Below are positions 1-5,808 of a DNA stretch of 10,751 bases, piece by piece. The translations under genes were made by a program, and so were the position numbers. Every line of letters starts with the position of its first letter. The stretch's first letter is position 1. The notes under the pieces were generated by a model that saw only the letters and a program-made list of their open reading frames with translations, searched no databases and was not told the DNA's origin. The DNA is from Deltaproteobacteria bacterium (GTDB lineage Bacteria; Desulfobacterota; UBA8473), in the NCBI GenBank assembly GCA_030623035.1, contig JAUXFK010000083.1:1-10751 (forward strand), in the 5' to 3' direction.

Positions 1-89
1 AAGATAAAAGGTTATCTGTAAACGAGCTGTTGCCCAAATGGAAATCCCAATTCGTCTTGTCCAAAAACCTGTGCGGTAGTGCGAACTAA
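1..89 (+). CDS. possible 3' end of an unidentified convergent gene
   Basis: A plus-strand reading frame (codons from position 3) is open from the window edge to a TAA at 87-89. It gives 28 residues ending KNLCGSAN. The stop lies 16 bp before the 30-bp palindrome that also follows folC, which is what a bidirectional terminator between convergent genes would look like. I recognise no family, and an open frame this short can occur by chance. The minus-strand frames of the same stretch have no usable start after the terminator. Treat this as a weak candidate only. Confidence 0.18.
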   Translation, partial: DKRLSVNELLPKWKSQFVLSKNLCGSAN

Positions 90-105
90 TCTGGAAAATA
101 TTTAA

Positions 106-135
106 AATGGTTATTGAGTTAACTCAATAACCATT
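106..135 (-). terminator. 30-bp perfect palindrome after folC, probable terminator
   Basis: Two 15-nt arms meet at 120/121 with no spacer and pair perfectly. The sequence begins 4 nt past the folC stop codon. On the minus strand it is followed by an AT-rich run with several T residues but no long uninterrupted U-tract, and the stem is AT-rich. It is therefore a plausible but not classic intrinsic terminator. Its symmetry would let it serve both strands if a convergent gene ends at 89. Twelve bases of the right arm (124-135) recur exactly at 5703-5714 inside the repeat region between two mutase genes, so it may instead belong to a dispersed palindromic family. Confidence 0.55.
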
Positions 136-139
136 ATAT

Positions 140-1426
140 TCAATTATTCGTCTCAAAGAATTCTTTTGCTTCACCCACTGTAAATATAGAGCCTGTTATT
201 AAGACCATATCTTCTCTTTGTGCCAAAGATATGGCAAAGGATACAGCTTCTTTAACATCCTGGACAAAATTAACTTCTTTGTGGTACTTTCTTATCTCTT
301 TATAAAGAATCTGACAGGAAGCAGTCCTGTCCATTTTGGGCTCTGTGAGTATGACCCTGTCCGCTAAAGGAACCAGTTTTGAGAGGATTGACTTGAAATC
401 TTTATCCATCATTATTCCCATAACCAGGATTAATTTTTGAAAGGGGAAAATCCCCTCTTTTATTGCATCCTTGAGTGCTTTTGCCCCAGCAGGGTTGTGG
501 GCACAATCCAAAACAACCAGCGGATCTTTTCCAACAACTTCCATCCTGCCCGGCCAGCCTGTATTCTCCAGTCCATAATAGATTGCTTCATCCCTTATCT
601 TGTATCCATTTTCTTTCAATACCTCTATAGCCCCCAAGGCAATAACCGCATTGGTAGTCTGGTGTCTTCCTTTAAGGTTTGATCTTAAAGCACAGTATTT
701 ATCTTTAATCCCATAGTAATTGAACCCCCCATTGGGCAGTCTTCTTGCTTTTATGTCTCTACCGACTCTATAGAGTACTGCCCTTAGATTCCGACACTTT
801 TCCTGGATACAGGCAAGAGCAGAGGGCTGGGTTACTGCAGTGATGACAGGGATGCCCTCTTTAATAATTCCAGCCTTTTCAAAGGCGATCTTACGGATCG
901 TATTGCCCAGGTATTGCTGGTGGTCTAAAGACACATTCGTAATAATAGATAGCAATGGGCATACTACATTGGTAGAATCAAACCTCCCACCCAACCCGAC
1001 TTCAAGGATGGCAAGGTCGACTCCTTGTTCTAAAAGATAAAGCAATGCGATAGCTGTTGTAAACTCAAAGAAGGTAATATTGCGGACAAGGTCAGTATTC
1101 GCAATCCTCTTGTAGATAAAGTCTGTTAACTCAGCAACCCTTCTCTCAGGGATCTCCCGGTTGTTTACCTTGATCCTTTCGGTAAAATGAATTAAATGTG
1201 GAGATGTGTATAGACCCACCTTGAACCCGGCACTGTCCATTATAGAAGAGATGATAGCAGCAGTAGAGCCTTTACCATTGGTTCCACCGATATGAATGAC
1301 CTTTAGTTTTTTTTGAGGATTATCTATGAGGGATAAAAGTCTTGATATGTTACTGAGTCCCAGCTTTATCCCTGAGGCCTGAAGACTGTAGAGGTACTCG
1401 ATAGACTTGTTATACGAAAGAAACAA
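140..1426 (-). CDS. folC: folylpolyglutamate synthase / dihydrofolate synthase (FolC)
   Basis: This cytosolic Mur-ligase-family enzyme adds glutamate to dihydropteroate and/or to reduced folates with ATP. Its 428 residues are the usual length for the family. Visible motifs are the ATP P-loop GGTNGKGS (residues 47-54), YTSPHL (73-78) and the ERI segment after it, LEVGLGGRFDSTN (141-153), the DH..LG.T...IA.EKAGI block, and DCAHNP (307-312), where most homologues have DGAHNP. The start is a TTG. An AAAGGA lies about 13 nt upstream, which is long spacing, so the exact start is uncertain, but no better in-frame ATG exists. It is the last gene of the minus-strand set, 53 nt after the coiled-coil gene, and is followed by a palindromic terminator candidate. 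It has no evident link to acyl-CoA metabolism and is probably a housekeeping passenger. Confidence 0.95.
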   Translation of the reverse strand: MFLSYNKSIEYLYSLQASGIKLGLSNISRLLSLIDNPQKKLKVIHIGGTNGKGSTAAIISSIMDSAGFKVGLYTSPHLIHFTERIKVNNREIPERRVAELTDFIYKRIANTDLVRNITFFEFTTAIALLYLLEQGVDLAILEVGLGGRFDSTNVVCPLLSIITNVSLDHQQYLGNTIRKIAFEKAGIIKEGIPVITAVTQPSALACIQEKCRNLRAVLYRVGRDIKARRLPNGGFNYYGIKDKYCALRSNLKGRHQTTNAVIALGAIEVLKENGYKIRDEAIYYGLENTGWPGRMEVVGKDPLVVLDCAHNPAGAKALKDAIKEGIFPFQKLILVMGIMMDKDFKSILSKLVPLADRVILTEPKMDRTASCQILYKEIRKYHKEVNFVQDVKEAVSFAISLAQREDMVLITGSIFTVGEAKEFFETNN

Positions 1427-1479
1427 AACGCTAAAAGAATCCTTTCTTATTCAAATGTAAAGGCACCTGCCGTTTCTCT

Positions 1480-1890
1480 TTAATTGTCCTCAGCCTTTTC
1501 CATAAGGGCATCCTTGCCCCCATTTATATCCACATCTTTATTGTTTTGGGTGAGTTCGTTTACCCTTTTATTTAGGTTTTTTACAATCATTACAAGGGCC
1601 TTGTGTCCAGCGCTTAACTCTTCGATCCAGTTGTCCAGTTCTTTCACCTCTTCGGATACCTCTTGAATGCTTTTTCTTATATTCTTCACATTCTCCAATA
1701 GGCCTTCATGGTCTCCATTGATTATTTGAAGCCATTTATCGAGACCCTTGATATCCTCTTCCAACCTTTTGACCTTCTCTGACAGCCTCTTTAAACTTCT
1801 CCCGCTTTCTTTGCCAAAGACACTCGTATTAGGAATAAAAAGAGATAGGATCAGCAGGATGACGATTCCTAAATTATACCGGCGTAACAC
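1480..1890 (-). CDS. small exported coiled-coil protein of unknown function
   Basis: I recognise no family for this 136-residue protein. The N-terminus (MLRRYN, then a hydrophobic stretch at about residues 7-19 and NTSVFG) looks like a Sec signal peptide with cleavage near residue 26, or an uncleaved anchor. The mature part is highly charged and heptad-like, so it should form a helical coiled coil. It contains a 35-residue (five-heptad) internal repeat: LDKW at 50-53 and LDNW at 85-88, with His61/His96, Leu64/Leu99 and VKN 68-70/VKN 103-105 in register. The tail is polar. The start is GTG, preceded by AAGGGG at good spacing. It begins 21 nt after the stop of the upstream acyl-CoA dehydrogenase and is probably co-transcribed with it. 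A role in the envelope (Lpp-like or periplasmic scaffold) is only a guess. Confidence 0.75.
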   Translation of the reverse strand: MLRRYNLGIVILLILSLFIPNTSVFGKESGRSLKRLSEKVKRLEEDIKGLDKWLQIINGDHEGLLENVKNIRKSIQEVSEEVKELDNWIEELSAGHKALVMIVKNLNKRVNELTQNNKDVDINGGKDALMEKAEDN

Positions 1891-1911
1891 CTGTTCAACC
1901 CCTTTCGTTTG

Positions 1912-3063
1912 TTATGATTTTAAAAGAGATCTGGCAATTATCATCTTTTGAATGTTACTGGGCCCTTCATAAATCTGAATCCCCTTTGCATCTCTCATCA
2001 TCCTTTCTACAGGATGATCCTTTGTATAACCGTGGCCGCCGAGGATTTCAACAGCCTCTGTGGTTACCTCCATTGCAACCTTTGTTGAAAAATACTTGGC
2101 CATTGCTGCAAATCTGGGTATCTTTTCAGGCTCTGATTCCTTATCGATCATATGGGCAGTCTTATACACTATACACCTGGCAGCCTCTATCTTCGTTATC
2201 ATTTCGGCAAATTGAAACTGAATACCCTGGAACTCGGTCAGGGGTTTTCCAAAGCAGATCCTTTCTTTGGCATAGTTAAATGAATAGTCGAAGGCACTCT
2301 GAGCAACTCCTATTGCCTCAACAGCCATAAGCACTCTGGCCTGATTGAATACGCCGACTACAATCCGAAAGCCTTGTCCCTCAGGCCCCAGTCGATTCCT
2401 CTCCGGGACTGAAGCATCCTCAAATATCAGCTCTGTCATTGCGGTGCCCCTCTGTCCCATCTCATTCTCATGTTTGCCGATAGAGAATCCCGGTGTGTTT
2501 TTTTCTACGATAAAGGCGGAGATTCCGCTGTGCCTGTCTTCTGGATTAGTAACAGCAAACAGGGAAAAAAACTCTGCGACACCCCCGAGAGAGATAAAGC
2601 ATTTCGTTCCATTTATAAGATAGTAAGCACCGTTTCGTTTTGCCCTTGTTTTCATAGAGGCCACATCTGAACCGGCTTCCGGCTCTGTAACAGAGAGGCA
2701 TCCTAATTTCTTGTCTTTGATTATCTGTGGGAAATACCAGTCTTTCTGTTCTTCTGTGCCTGCAGCCTTCATAACCAGGATTCCACCTATGGTTTGAACC
2801 ATAAACATGGTTGAAACAGAAAGCGACGCTTTGGCAATCTCTTCGGCTGCAATGCAGAGCGTAACGATGCCGCTACCAGACCCGCCGTATTCTTCCGGCA
2901 CTGCCATATTAAGGATCCCCTGTTCCCTGAGGAAATCAGCTATATCCAAGGGAAATTCATCTTTGGCATCAATCTCTGCCGCACGGGGGCCAATCCTCTC
3001 CTTTGCCATTTTTTTTACACTTTTTCTTAAAAGATCTTGCTCTTCATTAAATTCAAGACTCAT
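1912..3063 (-). CDS. acyl-CoA dehydrogenase 2 (FAD-dependent, second module)
   Basis: This flavoenzyme introduces an alpha,beta double bond into an acyl-CoA and passes electrons to electron-transfer flavoprotein in the cytosol. The 383 residues match the short/medium/branched-chain family, with an N-terminal helical domain, a middle beta domain and a C-terminal helical domain. The first signature is VTEPEAGSDV in the middle domain. The second is EILGGHGYTKDHPVERMMRDAK near the C-terminus, followed by IYEGPSNIQK. Glu366 of that last motif sits where the catalytic base of MCAD/SCAD-type enzymes lies. The ATG has GGAAGG six bases upstream. It follows mutase large subunit 3 across a 238-nt gap that holds a repeat element. 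The pairing suggests it oxidises the mutase product or prepares its substrate. The exact acyl group cannot be read from the sequence. Confidence 0.93.
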   Translation of the reverse strand: MSLEFNEEQDLLRKSVKKMAKERIGPRAAEIDAKDEFPLDIADFLREQGILNMAVPEEYGGSGSGIVTLCIAAEEIAKASLSVSTMFMVQTIGGILVMKAAGTEEQKDWYFPQIIKDKKLGCLSVTEPEAGSDVASMKTRAKRNGAYYLINGTKCFISLGGVAEFFSLFAVTNPEDRHSGISAFIVEKNTPGFSIGKHENEMGQRGTAMTELIFEDASVPERNRLGPEGQGFRIVVGVFNQARVLMAVEAIGVAQSAFDYSFNYAKERICFGKPLTEFQGIQFQFAEMITKIEAARCIVYKTAHMIDKESEPEKIPRFAAMAKYFSTKVAMEVTTEAVEILGGHGYTKDHPVERMMRDAKGIQIYEGPSNIQKMIIARSLLKS

Positions 3064-3104
3064 ATAAAACCTTCCCGGGATGGTTTGTTACACTTTTTGA
3101 ATAA

Positions 3105-3297
3105 TCGTAACAGTTTAGCTTTTTGAAATTTTAGTTGCGAAGGCGGTGGTCAAATTTTAACGCGTGCAACTGTTTGAACATCTTAGTGAGCGTTAAGAAA
3201 GAACAGGGGGGAAGATGCGAGTTCTGCACGGGTTAAAATTTGATTGCCGTTGAAGCTTGGCCAGTGCTTTCTGTTTCATAAGGCTAAAATAATACGA
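3105..3297. repeat. interspersed inverted-repeat element, copy with hairpin core
   Basis: The ends are degenerate inverted repeats: TCGTAACAGTTTAGCT at about 3105-3120 and GGCTAAAATAATACGA at about 3282-3297 (12 of 16 positions complementary). The left part (3105-3138) matches 8726-8759 closely. The right part (3249-3290) matches 8755-8796 with equal length and, inverted, 10650-10697. Between them sits the hairpin at 3142-3251. No protein is encoded. It fills the gap between mutase large subunit 3 and acyl-CoA dehydrogenase 2. It could be a MITE-like or REP-like repeat. I saw no transposase in the window. Confidence 0.7.
3142..3251 (+). ncRNA. structured hairpin with conserved loop, copy 1
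   Basis: Left arm 3142-3161 pairs with right arm 3232-3251 over 20 positions. Twelve of these (3150-3161 with 3232-3243) are perfect Watson-Crick pairs. The outer eight include five G-U pairs, if read as plus-strand RNA. A G-G mismatch (3162/3231) is followed by six more pairs (3163-3168 with 3225-3230). Inside the loop CATCTT (3179-3184) can pair with AAGATG (3212-3217). Loop segments 3159-3177 and 3184-3207 are identical to the copy at 5567-5680. It may be a mobile-element fold, an mRNA-stability hairpin or a small RNA. The sequence shows structure only, not transcription. Confidence 0.5.
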
Positions 3298-3301
3298 ATA
3301 A

Positions 3302-4990
3302 TCAATACGGAGACTTAAGCATATTAAAAGGATCATAGCTCAATCCATAGACTTCCCGTATAGTCCCCTGTATCTCCCCTATTGTAGCATATGTTTTTAA
3401 GGCCTCCATTATATAAGGGATAAGGGTTTCCTTTTCTCCCATTTTGGCCTTTTCTTTTAAATTCATTATTGCCAGTTTTACTTTATCCGCATCTCGTGTC
3501 TCTTTTAGCCTTTTCACATTTGCAATCTGTTTTTGTTCTGTTTCAGGAGGGATACTGTGTATACCCCCCGGGGATTCGTCCTCTTCTTTGGTTGAGAGTG
3601 TGTTCACACCAACAACAAGGCGCTCCTTATCATCTATTTCCTTTTGTAATTGAAAGGCAGCTTCATCTATCTTTTCATCGATCCATTCTCTCCTCATAGC
3701 CTCTGCCATGCCGCCCATTTTATCTATCTCATCTATGAACTCTATTGCCCTTTCCTCAATGGTATTTGTAAGGCTTTCAACAAAATACGATCCGCCCAGG
3801 GGGTCTACAGTATTTGACACCCCGGTCTCATATGCCAGGATCTGTTGCGTTCTCACGGCGATCCGCTGAGATTCTTCGGAAGGAAGCGCAATCGGCTCAT
3901 CATAGGAACAACAGTGCAGTGATTGTACCCCACCCAATACAGCGACCAAAGCCTCAATAGAGATACGGATGATATTATTCAAAGGCTGATTTTGCACCAG
4001 GGAAGAGCCGGCAGTATGAACACCAAACCTGAACTTCCATGAATTCGGTTTTTTTGCATTAAATTTTTCTTTCATAATCTTCGCCCATAACCGTCTTGCA
4101 GCCCTCAGTTTGGCGATCTCTTCAAAAAAATCTATGCCTGCTGAGAAATAGAAAGATATCCGGCTTGCAAAATCGTCAACATCCAGACCCCGTTCCATCG
4201 CTTTATTTATATATTCCATAGCAATCCCAAACCCAAAAGCAATCTCCTCAGGGGCATTTAGACCGGTCTCTCGCATATCATAGGCATTTACTGAATTGGT
4301 ATTCCAAAGAGGCATGTTCTTTGTGCAAAATTCGATTATATCCACAGCCAGTTTAATACTGAGGTCAATCGGGTTGCTCGGCTTACCATAACAATAGCGG
4401 GAATGCAAAGGATCATTTGCGATCGTTCCTCTTAGTTTTGCAATATCTATCCCTCTCTTTTCTGCCACTGTTATATACTGAGAAAACACAACAGGGGCAA
4501 GGCAAGAGGCGCAAAGAAGGGCTACGCTGACCCTGTCAAGAGATATACCGTCTAAGAGTTCTTCCATATCCTTCAATGAGGTAAGGTTTACTCCGCTTAC
4601 TCCCACCTCTCCCTCAGCCATAGGGTGGTCTGCGTCTATCCCCCAGACAGTGGGGAGATCTCTGAATATGCTGAAACCACCCACTCCCTGACTTGCCAGA
4701 AACTTCAACCTCTTGTTTGTATCGGCAGCCCTTGCGTATCCACTCCCCTCACGTATCGTCCAGTATCTACCTCTGTACATGTTTGAATGGATTCCCCTCG
4801 TATAAGGATACTCTCCGGCATTGGCCAGGTCTCTCTTATAGTCGATTCCCTCTAAATCTGCAGGGGTATAGATATCTTTCACAGGAAATCCTGACCATGT
4901 GGTCAATCTCTTTGGCTTCTCGAAATATGCCTCCATCAAGCCATCAGTCTTTATGTCACCTTTTCTTTCAGTCTTAACTGAGTCCCCCAT
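3302..4990 (-). CDS. B12-dependent acyl-CoA mutase, large (substrate-binding) subunit 3, non-canonical
   Basis: This protein of the methylmalonyl-CoA mutase large-subunit family folds as a substrate-binding TIM barrel plus C-terminal linker (562 residues from this start) and lacks a B12 domain. It should partner the small subunit encoded 72 nt upstream. Family landmarks are RGIHSNMYRGRYWTIR (65-80), LRGTIANDPL (186-195), FFEEIAKLRAARRLWAKI and QSLHCCSYDEPIALP. Counting against Propionibacterium numbering, Tyr89 is Gly82, Phe117 is Arg110, Gln197 is Ala191, Arg207 is Tyr201, His244 is Asp238 and Asn366 is Cys. The reaction is therefore probably not methylmalonyl/succinyl-CoA interconversion. 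The ATG at 4988-4990 is preferred over an in-frame TTG at 5045-5047 because GGAGG precedes it by 9 nt and the N-terminus then matches its paralogue. It is very similar to the large subunit at 8911-10581. Confidence 0.92.
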   Translation of the reverse strand: MGDSVKTERKGDIKTDGLMEAYFEKPKRLTTWSGFPVKDIYTPADLEGIDYKRDLANAGEYPYTRGIHSNMYRGRYWTIREGSGYARAADTNKRLKFLASQGVGGFSIFRDLPTVWGIDADHPMAEGEVGVSGVNLTSLKDMEELLDGISLDRVSVALLCASCLAPVVFSQYITVAEKRGIDIAKLRGTIANDPLHSRYCYGKPSNPIDLSIKLAVDIIEFCTKNMPLWNTNSVNAYDMRETGLNAPEEIAFGFGIAMEYINKAMERGLDVDDFASRISFYFSAGIDFFEEIAKLRAARRLWAKIMKEKFNAKKPNSWKFRFGVHTAGSSLVQNQPLNNIIRISIEALVAVLGGVQSLHCCSYDEPIALPSEESQRIAVRTQQILAYETGVSNTVDPLGGSYFVESLTNTIEERAIEFIDEIDKMGGMAEAMRREWIDEKIDEAAFQLQKEIDDKERLVVGVNTLSTKEEDESPGGIHSIPPETEQKQIANVKRLKETRDADKVKLAIMNLKEKAKMGEKETLIPYIMEALKTYATIGEIQGTIREVYGLSYDPFNMLKSPY

Positions 4991-4999
4991 TTCTCTTAA

Positions 5000-5004
5000 C
5001 CTCC
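5000..5004 (-). promoter_or_regulatory. ribosome binding site deciding the large subunit 3 start
   Basis: GGAGG on the minus strand lies 9 nt before the ATG at 4988-4990. The longer reading frame begins at a TTG (5045-5047) with no comparable site and adds 19 residues absent from the paralogue. The shorter protein is therefore favoured. Confidence 0.7.
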
Positions 5005-5062
5005 AAATCAACTTGCCCGGGAATGTCCATTGTTTGTGCAAAAGCAACAGTCGTTCGGTTTT

Positions 5063-5446
5063 TTATTGAATTATAAGATCAACGATATCATCTAAGGAAC
5101 TCCCGGATGGAAATACATCCGTCACCCCCATATTCTTCAACTCTAAGACATCTTCAAGGGGGATACAACCTCCAACAACGACCATTAGATCGTCCCCTCC
5201 TTTCTCTTTTAAGAGCTTCATGATCTTTGGCACCACTACCAGATGCGTGGATGAGTGGAAACTCAAACCCAATACATCTACGTCCTCTTCTAAAGCGATC
5301 TTTGTAATCTCATCAGGGGTAACATAGATACCACCGTATACGACCTCGGCTCCCGCATCTTTCAATGCCCTGGCAATCAGTTTCATGCCCATATCATGGG
5401 CGTCTAGGCCTGGCTTGGCCAATAGTATTCTTTTCTTTTTTTTCAT
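5063..5446 (-). CDS. cobalamin-binding small subunit of acyl-CoA mutase
   Basis: This 127-residue stand-alone B12-binding domain matches the C-terminal domain of methylmalonyl-CoA mutase and the IcmB/HcmB type. It binds adenosylcobalamin base-off/His-on and docks on the large subunit. Its Rossmann-like motifs are DAHDMG (residues 15-20) with the lower axial ligand His17, GLSFHSSTH (60-68), where the usual SxL motif reads Ser-Phe-His, and VVVGGCIP (89-96), which cradles the nucleotide tail. The end, FPSGSSLDDIV, corresponds to FGPGT in canonical subunits. AAGGTGAG lies just upstream of the ATG. It is 72 nt ahead of large subunit 3, its likely partner, and follows a 362-nt gap after large subunit 2, which it may also serve. 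Confidence 0.93.
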   Translation of the reverse strand: MKKKKRILLAKPGLDAHDMGMKLIARALKDAGAEVVYGGIYVTPDEITKIALEEDVDVLGLSFHSSTHLVVVPKIMKLLKEKGGDDLMVVVGGCIPLEDVLELKNMGVTDVFPSGSSLDDIVDLIIQ

Positions 5447-5483
5447 AATGAACTCACCTTAAAGTTGAATTAAACGGATACAT

Positions 5484-5778
5484 GAAAAATCGTAATTGTT
5501 TAGCCATCTTAAAGGGCTAACGAGATTTTATGATTTGAATAATCTTTTCCTTTTGATTTGAGTTAACACAGCAACGGCAATCACACTATAACGCGTGCAA
5601 CTGTTTGAGCAGTGTAGTGAGCGTTAAGAAAGAACAGGCACGAGTTTTGCACGGGTTATAGTGTGATTGCCGTTGCTGTGACCGATTTTTTGCAAAGAGA
5701 AGTCAATAACCATTTAACTCAAAAATGTTCGTCGAAGACTATCCAAATCATTATTTGGCTAAACTGTTACCGTTTTTC
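5484..5778. repeat. 295-bp nested inverted-repeat element in the 362-nt gap
   Basis: The gap 5447-5808 holds no gene. It starts with the small-subunit ribosome binding site, and most of the rest is a nested palindrome. The outer ends 5484-5505 and 5757-5778 are inverted copies with only a few mismatches and carry the same GTAACAGTTTAGCY word as the elements at 3105 and 8726. Inside lie ATGATTTG (5530-5537) / CAAATCAT (5744-5751), then TTTGAGTTAA (5557-5566) / TTAACTCAAA (5714-5723), then the perfect 26-bp stem of the hairpin at 5567-5680. Positions 5703-5714 repeat 12 nt of the palindrome after folC. It separates large subunit 2 from the second small-subunit module. Confidence 0.7.
5567..5680 (+). 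ncRNA. structured hairpin with conserved loop, copy 2
   Basis: Arms 5567-5592 and 5655-5680 are perfectly complementary over 26 bp. A G-G mismatch (5593/5654) follows, as in copy 1, and then seven more pairs (5594-5600 with 5647-5653), leaving a 46-nt loop. The loop shares two exact blocks with copy 1 (5590-5608 and 5615-5638), and 5641-5658 matches with one change. In the upper stem, three of the paired positions differ from copy 1 and all three are compensated on the other arm. On the minus-strand mRNA this would be a very stable barrier or processing site between large subunit 2 and the small subunit. Function is unknown. Confidence 0.55.
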
Positions 5779-5808
5779 AAAGTTATCAACAGTTAACAGG
5801 CTGTTGCC

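Noticed and set aside
1..98. Minus-strand frames downstream of folC that translate into a protein-like peptide ending LVYR
   Set aside because: A stop lies immediately upstream in that frame and there is no ATG or GTG start, so no complete or continuing gene fits.
3105..5778. CRISPR array or tRNA-like gene as an explanation of the intergenic repeats
   Set aside because: There are only a few scattered copies with no regular spacing or spacers, and the hairpins lack a tRNA cloverleaf, anticodon arm or CCA-adjacent acceptor pattern.
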